A stretch of DNA of 64,000 bases from Molossus alvarezi (GCA_037176705.1 CM073886.1:15212501-15276500); one strand, 5' to 3'; shown: positions 41,948 to 64,000, counted from the stretch's first letter. Program-made: numbers and translations. Notes: generated from the letters alone by a model not told the origin.

Positions 41948-43367
41948 TCAAATCTACATTTTGCCCCACCACGATGAAGGTACCTGGGGGCAGGATAAGC
42001 CTCCACCAGGCTCAGGAGTCTGGGCCTCCTGGGATCATGCTCTCTGCTCAAGAGGCCAGGAGCCGCAACTAGACCTGGCTGGAGCTTGTGCTGTCATTGT
42101 TGTTTTCTGTGTTACCCCATCCATACTCTGGGGGAGTCTAGAGCTGGGTCCTAGCCTTGGCCAGAACCTCCAGGCCCAGGACCCCCAAAACCTATATTTG
42201 GAGACTGGCTTAGACCCTTTACAACTCCCTGCCCACCTTCATGTGCCTGGGACCTGCCATGTCTTCATCCCCAGGCCAAGAACATCACCCATCCCTGTAG
42301 AATAGATAGAGCTCAGTTTCTAGGGCTGCAGGAAAAACAAGAAACTGAATAAAACCTGGAAAACTCAAAGCCTAATCTTTGGAATTGACAGCAGCAACAG
42401 GTAAACAGGGAACGGGAAGGCCATCATCAAAGGTGCAGTCTGGTGGAGTAGGCCCAAGTGCAGCTGCCCCCTTAGAGGCCTAAGCCTTGTCTGCATTCCT
42501 TTTTTTCCCAGGAGAGAAAGTAGCTGCACCAGGTGGTCACTGCTGGGTCAGGCCAAGCAGTGAGAGTCTACGGATTGGGGCTGCAGGGAATTCCAGGCTG
42601 CTCTTTCCCCCAAGGCTGAGGGCCATCTATCTAGGGTACAGCTTAACTGTTCCTGGGGAGTTATCGGGGACCAGGATGTCCCGAAGAGGATATGGATGTG
42701 ACACACCAGCCCTGCAAAAGGTTGTGGGTACATCTGTGGTGGGACCCAGAGGACCCCTACTGGGTGACACTGGCCATTCTCCCATTTTTCTCAGTCTGAG
42801 GCCAGCCAAGGAATGCCTCCTAAAGCACTGAGATGGGAACAAGCCAGGGGCTGGAGCCAGGGTTCCTCAGCCTTGGACCTGCTGTGATTTGAAAAATGGA
42901 TTTCCATTCAGAGCCCAGTGTTTCTGAAGCACAACCTAGGAGGTGGGGGAGGGACAGGAACTGGACAGGGAAGGGAAGGGTCAGTGAATGAGAATAGGCT
43001 ACTACTGGTCAGGCTCTTACCAGACACTGTGCAGAGGGCTTTTTACTGGACCATCTCAATGGTTTTTTCACCTGAGACTGTGAAGTAGGTTTGTTTTTCC
43101 ATTTGTCAGATGAGAAAACTGAGGCCCAAAGTCACGCAGCTGGTAGATAGTAGACTGGAATTTGAACCCAGGTGGTCTGATTCCAGAGGAAGCTGGGAAT
43201 GGTGGAGGGTAGATTACCCCTTTTGCTGTCTTTACTTCTTCCCAGCCTTGTTCCCCTTGGCCCATTCCTGGTGTGGCAGCCTTGTGAAGCTGGGCAAGTA
43301 ACAGAACTTTTCAGCCTGGCAGCACTTCTCAGCCTGACAGCCTGTACTGCAGCATCCTGTCAGCAAG

Positions 43368-43369
43368 GT

Positions 43370-43410
<41 letters not shown>

Positions 43411-43418
43411 TGTGTGTG
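43368..43418 (+). repeat. (TG)n microsatellite with interruption
   Basis: Two TG runs split by TATG; a further short TG run follows at 43446-43458. Confidence 0.9.
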
Positions 43419-44708
43419 GTGGGGGGGTGACCTGGCCCTGGTCAGTGTGTGTGTGTATGTGGGGAGGGTAGCCTGGCCCTGCATCCTGCCCCTGGCCTCA
43501 CCATGGCTGTCTGACCTGCCAGGTGGCAGGCTGGAGATTGTGCCACCTGGGGTGGCAAGGGTGGTCCTGGGAACTTCCAAGCACAGAGGATGCTGGGCTC
43601 CTATCTCAAACAGGCATTTCCTAGTTGTCCACCTGATCCTGTCTGTGGTGCTGAAACCAGATGGCCTTGTCTCTCCCAACAATACTGATTCAACCTCATT
43701 TCCCCTTCCATAATCTAAACCGTTGGGAGTCAAGCTACAGCAATCATTGTCCCGCCCACTAAGCACGTATGCTGTACCAGGTATGGATGGGCTCTCATGG
43801 GTGTTTTCATTTCCCATGTCCATGGGTGGAAAACAGGCATTGAGAGGTTAAGTGATATGTCCTAAGGCACACAGCAGGTAAGAGGTGGAGCCAGAATTGA
43901 AGTGGGCAACTGACTCAAATTCCAGAGTGAATGTCACTTCCCTTATGGAGATTAAAGTAGTTAGTTGTAAAACACTCTACAAATAAGAGGCACGCTAATA
44001 ACTAGGTGGTCATTGATAATTACTATGTATTAATCAATGTTAAAAAAAAATAGGGGGATCTGGAGGAGGGTGTCAATGGGGGAAAAAGGAGAAACGTCTG
44101 TAACAAAAATAAATTAATTGAAAAAAAAAAATAGGAGGGGAATGCCCACCAAGGCCAAGATCCTACAGGCTTACTTTGCAGTGTACCTGTCATGAGTGTT
44201 GGGTAGTTGAGGGAAGGGGGCAGAAAGGACCCAGTCTTTTCTGGGCAGGGAAGCAAGATCTGGCCAGCCAGCTCACCTATCATCTTGAGACTCCCATTCT
44301 GTCATGGCCTCTAGGAAGGAGGACATACATACACCCAGCAAGACCATAGAGCACAGGGGTTGGGGTGGTGGTCAGCTCCTGCTCTCCGCTCAAACCACAT
44401 CCCCCACCCCATTCCCACTGTGTAGGAAGTATCATTGCACTGAATGACAGGGAAGCCCACAGTCACCTCTTGCAACCAACTCACCAAGTAGACAGAAACC
44501 TGCCTCTGAAGAGAACTCCCTAATTCTCCCAAGCCACATGACCTGACACCAGCTTTAATCAGACACCCTGGCATTGTACTCTCTGTGCATTAGCTCATTA
44601 ATACTCCCAAATGTCCTAAGGGGTCCAATTGTGTATTCTCTCTTCCTGGATGGAAAAACAGGTGGAGGTTCAGTGCCTTGCACAAGATCACAGTTAATAA
44701 GCTGGGGT

Positions 44709-44922
44709 TTGCCTGGCCAGTGTGGCTCAGTGGTTAAGCATCAATCCATGCACCGAGAGGTCACTGCTTCGGTTCCAGGTCAGGAAACGTGCCCAGGATG
44801 TGGGCCCAATCCCCAGTGGGGGGCATGCAGGAGGTGGCCAATCAATGTTCTCTCATCGATGTTTCCTATCTCTCCCTCTCCCTTCCTCTCTGTCTAAAAA
44901 TCAATAAAGAAAAAAAGAAAAA
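44709..44922 (+). mobile_element. VES SINE type B
   Basis: Inserted in a MIR remnant. AAGCTGGGGTTTG is duplicated on both sides (about 44698-44710 and 44924-44936). Confidence 0.9.
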
Positions 44923-45999
44923 GAAGCTGGGGTTTGAACTCAGTTGGTGTGCTGGAAGGTAGGCAGGGATAGGCATGATCCTGGGGGGGGGGGTTGGGGG
45001 CTAAGAGGACTGCCTAGGTTATAGGTAAGCTAAGAGGAGTGATTAAGTGATTAAGTGAAAGAAAAGCCTCTATCCTTCGCTCTAGCATGACTGCAATTGG
45101 GGGTGATGCAGGACAGTGTCCAACATTGAAGGAAAGGCTAGGCTGTTGGTAAGATGCTCCCCGAGAAAGGCCACTAGCTAGGTAAATAAGTCTATAGGCC
45201 CTGCCAGAGCCCAAGTGCACCTAAGCAGGGAGGCTGGCGGGTGCCCAAGGCCCCAAGGCCCAAGGAGCTCCCCTTTTCTGGTCAGCCAATCACCAACTTC
45301 CGCCATGCCTGCTGATTCTCCCCAGTTAGTTCGCCTGCCCCACTACCTAACACCAACAGCAACTTGCTGAACATAAAGTTTTACGGGCTATAAAGCCTCT
45401 CTGAACTTAATGAAACAGACTTACACCTAAGGCTGGGGGAGGGAAATGGGGGCAGTCCTCCCATATGGTGGCTGAAGGTCCAGAATTTAAGGCCTTCTCA
45501 AAATGACAGCCAGAGAGCTCTGGAACCACGAGTCAGACCCCTCAATATGGAAGCCCAGGTTTCACTGAGGGGCGAATGCCTTGCCTCTCCGATGACCAAG
45601 CAACATATTCATTCACTCTCCCTGAATGTGGGAGTACCCTACGCTTGTAAAGCTAGCCCCCATATCTACAAAAGAAGGCTGGGCCTTCCCGACTGATCAA
45701 AATAGAAACCTCGCCTTTGCCACTACCAAGATGGCGCCACCTCCTCCCGCGTCCCTCCCGCGCTTGGTCCCTGCTACCCTGTCAACCGGTGATACCTCGC
45801 GTCACGGCGCCAAGATGGCGGCCGGCCACACAGCCGGAGCGACCTGCCTTCTGATTACTTAAAATGGCGACCGCGGGGCGGGTCTTCGGGGGCGGGGTCG
45901 CTGTGGCGCTGGGCATGCTGGGGGCCAGCGCGCGGGCCGCCGGGAACGGGGCGGAGCGCGTCCGCGCCGGCGCGTCGAGTGGGAGAGGCAGCTGCGGCG

Positions 46000-55846
<9,847 letters not shown>

Positions 55847-55888
55847 GGGCCTGGCCACCATACCCCCCCCATGCTCACCCCCCCCCCC

Positions 55889-55894
55889 AATAAA
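55889..55894 (+). terminator. ELOB poly(A) signal
   Basis: AATAAA 43 bases after the ELOB stop codon, preceded by a C run. A second AATAAA on the + strand at 56214-56219 could give a longer form reaching the SRRM2 3' end. Confidence 0.85.
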
Positions 55895-56252
55895 AGAGAT
55901 TTGGGTGTCTGCCTGGTTGCTGCCTCTTTATGCACACCCTCTCCTGACTCCAGGTGTTAGCCTCTCCTCTTGCTTGCCAGGCTGTTCTGGACCACAGGCT
56001 CTTTGGGCCCAGCCTGCCTCTCAAAGGCCATGGGGGTGAAAACTGGGAGGAACCCAGAGCCCCAGGGCAGTCTTCTCAGCCTGCTACTGCCTAGGGACAA
56101 AAAGGTTTGAGGCTTTGTTGAGTCATAGTCATAGTCTGCCTCCTGGGTCCTGCTCAGAGACCAGAAACATAAGTGTAAGCCAGAACCAGCGTGTGGCTTT
56201 TAGAGTGGGTTCTAATAAACAGTCTATAGACCCAATTCCTGCATTTCTCATT

Positions 56253-56258
56253 TTTATT
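56253..56258 (-). terminator. SRRM2 poly(A) signal
   Basis: The minus strand reads GTCAAATAAAAATGAG, about 525 bases past the SRRM2 stop. It faces the ELOB signal: the two genes converge with roughly 300-350 bases between their predicted ends. Confidence 0.8.
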
Positions 56259-56783
56259 TGACAGAAAAAGTTGCTCTTGCTGTACAGATTTTAAAAAACC
56301 AAAATGCCTTTAAGAAATGTGAAGAAAAATTGGGGGGAAGGGGCCACAATCTCACTGGGGGGCAGTAAGGGCCAACTAATTTTAATTCCTGTTTCTTTCT
56401 GCAAACTTCACACAAGTTCCCAAGCCCTAAACCATCATCATCTTCCCCTCCCCCAAACTCAGGGGTAAAGGGGGGACAACAGTGCCTCCCAGGCCCTTTC
56501 TGACTATATGGGAGAGTCCTGAACTGTATCCTTCCCTCCAGCAACTCCCATTTTTATTCCCACCCACCCCAAACCCCCCAAAACATGAACCAGAGAAAAC
56601 TCACAGATTAACATTTCACAGGAACAAAGAAAAAGGGGGGTAGAGAAAGAAGGGGAGACCCTCAAAATGCAGCCAGGGTTCAAAGGGGGAGGGGACAGAA
56701 GCACCCCTCCCTCAGCTCTGTTGGGGAGAAAGACTCCCTGTGGCTCCAGAACTTGGGGTGTGGTGGGATTCCCCAGAAAACAT

Positions 56784-59700
56784 TCATGGAGACCTGCAAC
56801 AGAGAAGAAGGCCATCAATGCAGAAGTCCCAGCCAGACAGCTCTCGAAAAAAATGTCCTGGAGTATGATGGAACACACCTGGAGGAGCGGTGCCGCACGG
56901 GGCGGGGGCTAGGTGTCTCCCTCCTGCGCTTGTGGCCTGGGGAGCGGCTGTCCCCACGCTGTCCTCTCCGGGAACCATGTTCACTGCTGCTGCTGCAACA
57001 CAGAACAGACATCAGACCACACACACCAACCTGTAGTACCTTTAAGCCTGAAAACTTCTGCAGAATCCGGACAATCTGGGCTGGCTATTGGCAGGAGGCA
57101 AGAACACACCAGTGACCTTACCTCTGTTGGTCCCGTGGTGAACGCTGGGGCGAGGGGCGGTGGCGCTCAGCAGGCGAATAGCTGAGGGACCGGGAGTCCC
57201 GGAGGGAATCTATTGGCTTCCTGGGGCTGCGGGACCTGGGGAGCAGAGAAGGTCCCCATAGTGCCACTCTCTTCCAAACCCACCAGCCAGCACTCAGGAC
57301 CACCCCCCCAGGTCTTGACCACCAAACCTCATACCACACAGGGCCAGCCTCAGACCCACCTTTGTCTGCTCACTCACCCATCCGCCCGCATACCATCCAC
57401 CGAGTGCCCCAGTGGGCAGGGCATGGGGAGGACAGTGAGGGACACAAAGATAAAGACAGTCCCTGCCCTTGAAGGGGCTCAGTCTGGTGATGAAGGAAGG
57501 CCAAGGGAGGCACACTCAGCCCCATGTGTGGGAAGCAGCCCCGCAAGGACTGATATAGGTAGATCTGGGGACCCGGGGGGAGGGAGATGAAGGGAAGGGG
57601 CAAGGTAGTCTTCTCGAAGGTGCTGTTTGAGCGGAGTCTTGCAGAACGAGGAGTTCACCAGGCGGACAAGGGAATTCCAGGCAGAAGGAACAGCATGTCC
57701 AAAGGCATGGGGTTCTCCTTAGACTGCAAGGCGCTGGGTGTGGCTGGAGCAGAGGGCATGTGTGGGGGCGGGCAGGAGAGGAGAACACAGGGCAGGCAAG
57801 GCTTGGTGGAGAGCCTCACACGCCATTCCCGCAGAGATGGGGCTTTATCCTGCAGGCCACAGGGCGTCCCAGAAGGATTTGTGGAGTGGAGGGAAGTAAC
57901 CAGATGTGCGTTTTAGAAAGATCCCTCTGGCTACGTGTGGAAGAGAATGGCGTGGAGGCAGGGAGACAGGGAAGAGGCTGTGGACAGAGTCAGGAGAAGA
58001 TGACGGTGGCCAGACCAGAGCCTTGGCAATAGCAATGGGGAGACTTAAAAGCTAGAATCCCTGGGACCAGGGACCAGGCTGCATGTCAGGGGTAGGGAAA
58101 AGAAGGAACCTAGGACTCCCCAATCTTGGCTGGGGCACCCACTTGGATGGTGTAGCCCTTCTTGGTCAGAACAGGGCACAAGAGAGTTAAGTGGGGAGAA
58201 GAGAACCTGACTCCTCCCATACAATCAGACACCAGAGTTCATGTGAAATACCCAGCAGGGATCTCACACTCCAGGGTCACATCCCACCCCTACCATCTCA
58301 AGCAAGGTAGCACTCACCTCCGCTCACCAGGGGGTGGCTTCTTGGGGCTTGCTGGTTTGGGCAAGGCCTGAGGGTCAGGCTTAGCAGGGGAAGGAGAGGA
58401 AGTAGAAGAGGAGGAGGAGGAGGAGGAAGAGGAAGAAGAGGATGAGGAAGATGAAGAGGAGGAGGAAGAGGAGGAGGAGGAGGAGGACGAGGATGAGGAA
58501 GAACTGGAACTGGAGCTGCTAGCACGCCGCTTCCGCTTGGCTGGGGTCGGTTCCTGAGGTCGTCCCTCTCGATCAGTCTCCTTTGGGGCTGGGGGAGGGC
58601 TAGGGACCCTGTGGGAAGAGTACAATGTCACAAGGAGAGAGAAGCTGCCCCAACCCCAACCCTACCTTCCATGACTTGGAGGAAGGGCAGTGGGGGAGGG
58701 GTGCCTGAGAAAGGCCCTGGGAACTCTCTCAGCCAAAGCCAGAGAGCCAGTGAGCCAGTGAGCGTATTCTCTGTAGAGCAGTGGCCCCAGGCTGACACAA
58801 CCTCTGCTAACATAAGCAACAGGCTGGGGTCTGCAGCACAAGGGATCAAGGTTAAACCTCAAGAATGTCCCTGGTGAAGGAATACGGCCCCTGGGCTCAG
58901 GTGTGGGAACAAAGCTGGGTGGTCTCCTTCCTTGGAGAGCCAGCTTGGGTAGGCTCCTGTGTGTGTGTGCGCTGGCTGGGGAAGGGGCCGTCCTGCCTGG
59001 AGGCAGGAAGAGGGATGGGATGACCTCTGAAGATCCTTCCAGCCCAGGGAGTTCCTCTTGAGGTCTAACTGCCATCCCTCCTGCTGTAAAATTAAGTCCA
59101 TTTCCTCTAGTTCTGTCCTCTGTAGAGATGGAAAACTTATCATTATCCTCTCGAGAATTAACCTTTGGAGACTTTTCTATCCCATGCCACACCCCCCTTA
59201 CCCCCAACCCAGCGTTCTCTTCTACTCCCATCTTGATGGTCAAGGTCCCCATACCTCCTCAATGAGCCAAGAACCTCTGAATAGGGCACTCCCTTTCCCA
59301 CCCCGACCCATCCACAAAACCTTCCCCTTGGAAAATTTCAAAAAGTCAAGTCCCCTTACCTCTTCAGTGCTACCTCAGGTTGAACGGGAAGGCTAGAGCC
59401 CTCCGAGTCACTAGAACTGGAGCCAGAGGAGGAAGAGGAGGAGGAGGATGACGACGATGAAGACGAAGAAGAGCTAGATGAGGAGGAGGAAGAACTCCGC
59501 CGCTCCTTTGCTGGCTGCAGGGCCCCCATAGAGGCAGGTTGTTCCCCACCCTCAGGGTGAGATATCCCAGGGACAGGGACAGAGAGCATGCCATTGTGGT
59601 CACCAGCAGGGGTTGTGGTCTTTGCCACCGACCCAGAGAGGGTCTGAGATCCTGCTACAGGGGTGGTCGGGGCAAGCAAAGATCGGGATTGGTCAGAAAA

Positions 59701-62700
59701 TGCAGATGGCACAGGGGACCTAGGCCGATCCTGAGCTGGAGGAAGAACTGACTGTGAGGGAGGAGCCTGGACCATTCTCGAGACTGGAGAGGGAACCCGC
59801 TCAGAGGTCATTCTAGACTGGCTTGGAGCAGCTGGTGGGGTTCTGGAGCCTGGGCCTCCCGGTGGGGTTCTGGACCTGGCTCGGTCAAGGAGTGGCGGTG
59901 AGGTTCTGCCACTAATGCGCTCATAGGCAGAGAGGGGCACCCTGGGGCTGGTGAGGTTTGCACCAGACAAAGCTGGAGCCATTCTAGCACTGGCGAGGCT
60001 TGCAGGGGCCAAAGCTGGCGGGGTTCTCGAACTGGCAATATTCACAGGAGCTGTGGCATGTGCAGATCTAGGACCCACCAGGTTTGCAGGGGCTGGTGCC
60101 TGGGGTGTTCTGGAGCTAGAAGGATAATTTGCAGCATTTGGGGGTGTGCCAGAGCCTGTGAGACTCAAAGCTGCCAAAGCTGCCGGGGTTCTGGCTCCTG
60201 CTAAGTTCACAGCTGGGGCTGTAGGGGTACGAGGGTCAGCAAGATTCACGGTGGAAGGTGCCACTGCTGTTCTAGGGCTGGCCAAGTTCATGGCTGCTGC
60301 TGCAGCTGGTGTTCTCGAGTCAGCCAAGTTCACTGCTGTTGGTATGGCAGGTGTCCTGGCACTGGCCAGGTTCATGGCTGCTGCAGAGGCTGCAGGAATC
60401 CTACTGGCAAGGCTGGCAGCTGGGGCCGTTCGGAGACTCATGAGAGGCACTGGAGCAGGAACCTGGGACATTCTTGCAGCAAGGCCTGCAGCAGACATGG
60501 ACGGAGGAGGTCGAGCAGTGCCAAGACTGATGGCTGTCAGGGCAAGTGCAATTCTAGATTGAGCGTGATTTTCTGGCACAGATGTTCTAGGGTGATCAGG
60601 AATTCGGGGACCTGGACCATCCATCATGGAGCCACCAGCTTGCTGCAGGACAGACATAGGTGTTCTAGAGCTGCCAAGAGGTTCAAGCATTCCAGGTGAT
60701 CTACAGCGGTCAAGAGGAGTTGGTGACATGCTAGGACGACTGAAGCAACTCATTCTGGAGCTATTGAGTGCCACTGGAGGTGTCCGAGAACCAGAATGAT
60801 TCCTTGTTGCCGGAGGAGTAGCAGAGCGTGAACGATCAGAACTACTCCCTGATACAGAACGCCTGCGGATGGCTGGAGGAGATCTTGTTAAGGACCGTTT
60901 GCCCCTAGTTATTCGTGGAGTACGAGATCTAGAGCGGCGGCGGACAACAAGTGATGAACGACTTCGAGAGCGTTTGCGTGGCAAGAGAGGGGTTCGAGAC
61001 CTAGAGCGACGGCGAATAGCTGGAGGTGTTCGAGACCTAGATCGGCGGCGTGTCACTGGAGAGGTTCGAGAGCGGGACCTCCTTCGAGTTACTGGAGTTG
61101 TGCGAGATCGAGACCTCCTACGGGTGACTGGGGATGTTCTGGATCTCGATCTTCTGCGAGTGATAGGTGAGGTTCTGCTTCGAGATCGCCTCCTCATTAC
61201 TGGTGGAGTCCTAGATCTAGACCTTCTGCGAGTCACTGGTGGTGTTCTGGAACGAGAGCGCCGCCGAGTTGGTGTTCTAGACCTTGAACGACGGCGGGTT
61301 ACTGGTGGTGTTCGGGACCTGGATCGCCTTCGACTCACCGGGGATGCTCTTGAGCGAGATCTTCTTCGAGTCACTGATGTCCTAGACCTTGATCGTCTCC
61401 GACTGACTGGTGAAGTTCGAGACCTGGACCTACGTCGGCTGACCAGGGGTGTTCTGGACCTGGATCGACGGTGAGTGGCTGGAGAGGCCCGTGATCTGGA
61501 ACGTTTCCATGGGGCTGGTGATGTACGTGAGTGGGAACGCTTCCGACTGGTTGGAGGTGTCCGAGAGCGACCTCTTCGACGCCGAGAGGAGGTTCGTGAA
61601 CTCTCCTGCCGGGCAGGAGACCTTGAGTGGTAACCAGAACCTCCTCTCCGCCTACGAGTAACCCGGGACCTTGACCGGCTCCGCTGTCTTCTCCGAGAGG
61701 TTGACTGAGAAGATCCAGACCTATCTCGACGTCGGGCTGTTCTGGTTTTCTCCCTCCTTGAACGAGAACGAGACCTCTGGAGCCCACGAGGCTTTGGTGA
61801 AGGAGAACGACCTCTCCTTGAAGTTGTCTTAGTGCGAGGAGATGAAGCTGAACGCCGACGGCGTGAAGATCTTGACTTTTCAGCTGGCTCTGGGGAAGAC
61901 ACTGAGGGACTTCTTCGGCGTCGTGGGGGAGTTCTAGAACGGGTCTCGGGTGAGGATGACGCAGAACGGCTTCTGCGGGAGAGTCTGGTTTTCCTAGTTC
62001 TCTCAGATGATCGAGAGCTGCGACGACGTGGTGGAGTGCGAGACTTAGTCTTGGGCTCTGGTGATGACCTAGAGCTTCTTCTAGCCATTCTGGATTTGGG
62101 TGGGTGTTCTGGAGAAGACTCAGAACTGCTGCTTCCTTCAGGAGAAGGACCTCTGCCTTTGCTTGATGAACCTGATCTGCTTCGTCTGGGAAGAGCCCGA
62201 GGAACAGGAGCCTTGGGTTCTGGAGAGGAATCAGAACCACTCTGTGTCCTGGATGCTGCTCTAGGCTTGGCTTTAACTTCAGGAGATGAGCCGAACCTAC
62301 TGAGCTGAGGAGAAGGTCGGGATTTACTATCGACCTCTGGAGATGATCCAGAACGACTCCTCTGTCTAAGTGGCACTCGTGTTTTAACTTTAGAATCAGG
62401 AGAAGAGTCTGATTCACTTCTTTCCTGAGGGGATGCACTGGGTTTCTCATCAAGTTCTTGAGAAGATCCAGATCGACTTCTTTGCCCAAGAGGAGTCCTA
62501 GCCAAAGTCTTCTGTTCAACTGATGACTCAGACCCACTTCTTTCTCTCTGTGGGGTAAGACACTTGTTGAGTTCTGGGGATGATGGAGAACGACTCCTTG
62601 CCCTAGGAGTCTGAGGCAAAGCTTTTGGTTCTGGAGAAGAATCACATTCACTTCTCCCCCTGGATGGTGTTCTGGGAATATCTTTCATTCCAGGAGAGGA

Positions 62701-64000
62701 TCCAGATAAGCTGTGCCTTGAGGGAGTCCCAGACCCATCTCTAAGTCCTGGAGAAGACCCAGACCTGCTTCTCCTTGAGGGGGTTCTGGGTAAACCATCT
62801 TTCAGTTCAGGGGAAGATGCAGAACTACTTCTTTCCCTCGAGGGTGTCCTAGGTATAACATCAAGTGCTGGTGAAGAGACACTCTGATTTGAAGACATTC
62901 CTGCTTTTTCCACTGGATCCGGGGATAACTCAGAACTGCTGCGCCTGGACACCCTCATCAATTGTTCTTTCATGTCTAGAGATGGATCTGTCTCCAGTTG
63001 ATTAGGAAAAGGTTCATTCATACCTTCTTTAACCTCAGCAGAAAATCCAGTATTTGTTTCTGCAATAGGACCTGAGCTTCTAAATTCTAAAGGTGACCCA
63101 TAGCAATTCTCCCTGGAAGGAGAGTTAGATAGTTCTTTATGTTCTGGTGAAAAATGTGACCCACTCCAAGTTGAGGCCACTGCAGGGACTTCTGCTTCCA
63201 AAGAAGCCTGCAACAACTGGCTTTGGTCAAGAGTCAAAGAAACAGCAGGCCTTTCTTCTATTTCAGGAGATGATTCAAAGTTACTTCCAGCCATTTCTTT
63301 AAGTTCTGGAGACAAATGGGACAGGATCTGGTTTGAGGACTCTTCAGATTTCTCTACTACCTCCATTAATTCCTCATCTTGGTTTAGTTTGACCAATGGA
63401 CTACTTTGGTCTTTTGTATTTAAAGGTGACCCACCACCATCTCTTTCTTTTGATGAGGTTCCAGGTGTGTCTTTGAGTACTGGTGAGGACTCAGGTCTAT
63501 TCTGTACTGGAGAACTCAATTTGTCACTTAGTACAGATGATGCAATAACATCCTCCTGAAGGAATAAACCTGTTTTCTTTTTTGATTCAGGAGAAGTCTC
63601 TGATCTACTCGGCCCCAGAAGAGATTTACAGTCCATTGCAGGATATGGAAAAGAGTCAGGTTGGAATCTGTTCTGCTCAGGAGACATTCCAAATTTCAGC
63701 CTAGGACTTACTGATAGTTTGCTTCTATCTTGTGTTGCTGGAGATCTGGGTGCAGGCTCAGTGACAGGAGAAGAGGACCTGGACTGGCCACCCTTAGGAG
63801 GCGTTTGAGATTTGTTCTGCAGAGACAGAGATTCATAGTGACTCTGTCTCATTTCTGGGCTTGAAGTATCAGATCTAGAATCTAGTGAAGTAAGTGACTG
63901 TCCTTCCTGTTGCAGAGATGAGGTGCCAAAATAGCTCTCTGCTGGTGGTGTGCTAGACTTTACTCCTGGACAGACTGAGAAGGATCCAGAGCAAGTTGGT
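56784..64000 (-). CDS. SRRM2: Serine/arginine repetitive matrix protein 2, C-terminal part (5' end beyond the window)
   Basis: Exons on the minus strand: at least 64000-59360 (open to the edge), 58608-58318, 57235-57122, 56992-56879 and 56793-56784. The stop TGA is at 56784-56786; all borders are GT..AG and phases fit. The large exon encodes Ser-Pro-rich sequence, then about 61.0-61.5 kb of RRRSRSRTPP-type repeats, then an Ala/Pro-rich SRTP repeat region, then a poly-Ser tract. The next exon holds KPTPAKRKRR-like sequence (PTPAKRKRR) and a second poly-Ser tract of about 40 residues. The last exons carry SRSPRKP, DSRSLSYSP and HKRRRETPSPRP, ending HRSSRSP. SRRM2 is a core scaffold of nuclear speckles and binds spliceosomes. 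About 1,720 of the ~2,750 residues are inside the window. Confidence 0.95.
58380..58525 (-). repeat. Poly-serine coding tract in SRRM2
   Basis: Ser codons of mixed TCC/TCT type give a GGA/AGA-rich run on the + strand. A second such tract lies at 59405-59505. The codon mix suggests the Ser run is kept by selection on protein rather than by recent slippage. Confidence 0.8.
60890..61480 (-). repeat. Tandem RS repeats (RRRSRSRT[S/P]P) in SRRM2
   Basis: About 15-20 units of roughly 11-13 codons each, differing by point changes, encode the repeated pattern R-R-R-S-R-S-R-T-x-P-V-T. Repetition is clearer in protein than in DNA. Confidence 0.85.

Larger units (their letters stand above)
41960..45600. 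other. PRSS33-ELOB spacer, repeats only
   Basis: No gene was recognised. MIR remnants lie at about 43000-43175 (CAGATGAGAAAACTGAGGCC), 43740-43940 (TTGAGAGGTTAAGTGATATG) and 44560-44705 continuing at 44923-44950. A 5'-truncated HAL1/L1 3' end (+) lies at about 44040-44140, with the TCAATGGGGGAAAAA and AATAAATTAATTGAAAA motifs. The open frames over 43.2-43.8 kb come from the TG repeat. Confidence 0.6.

Noticed and set aside
43199..43823. Open frames of Cys-Val or His-Thr repeats
   Set aside because: Translation of the (TG)n microsatellite.
61832..62308. 158-codon + strand frame in SRRM2
   Set aside because: Antisense shadow of the SRRM2 coding exon.

Overview
This window is nuclear DNA of a placental mammal, most likely a bat. 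The genes have spliced exons with GT..AG borders, there is a CpG-island promoter, and old mammalian repeats (MIR, MLT1, L1) are present. About 28 copies of a tRNA-derived SINE start GCCTGGCC/GCCCTGGCC..TTTGGCTCAG and end in TCCTCAGGTGAGGAT or ATCAATAAAGA. They match the VES SINEs of yangochiropteran bats, so a vesper-type bat is the best guess. Gene order and orientation equal human 16p13.3 read backwards: PRSS21(-), PRSS41(-), PRSS33(+), ELOB(+), SRRM2(-).

Layout. 0.4-3.15 kb holds a decayed gammaretrovirus-like endogenous retrovirus with its 3' LTR. 7.6-12.3 kb is an intact seven-exon PRSS21 (testisin). 14.3-18.7 kb is an intact five-exon PRSS41. About 23.3-37.4 kb is an inverted, broken duplicate of PRSS21 on the + strand: exons 1-5 lie at 23.75-25.68 kb, part of exon 6 at 36.42-36.50 kb, and the 3' flank at 36.9-37.4 kb. 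Its intron 5 was split by a ~10 kb L1 (25.98-36.06 kb). That L1 received an HNRNPA1 retrocopy and several SINEs, and one of those SINEs was hit by a young half-L1 (HAL1-type) element with an intact 326-codon ORF1 and a perfect 16-bp target duplication. 38.76-40.75 kb is an intact six-exon PRSS33. 45.7-55.85 kb is ELOB, whose start codon is the last codon of exon 1 and whose intron 3 is swollen by a second L1 holding a histone H3-3A retrocopy. 56.2-64.0 kb is the 3' part of SRRM2, running leftwards and off the right edge.

Function. The three proteases are trypsin-like, with the His/Asp/Ser triad and Asp189 visible. PRSS21 and PRSS41 end in hydrophobic tails suggesting GPI anchoring; PRSS33 appears secreted. 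ELOB (elongin B) and SRRM2 (a nuclear-speckle splicing protein) are housekeeping genes that converge tail to tail with a few hundred bases between their poly(A) signals.

The features most worth a second look are the inverted PRSS21 duplicate with its nested insertions, the intact HAL1-type element, an extra PRSS21-like first exon about 0.8 kb upstream of PRSS21, the PRSS41 stop codon overlapping its poly(A) signal, and an unrecognised 148-codon open frame in ELOB intron 3. All homology statements come from reading the sequence by eye; no database search or alignment score was available.
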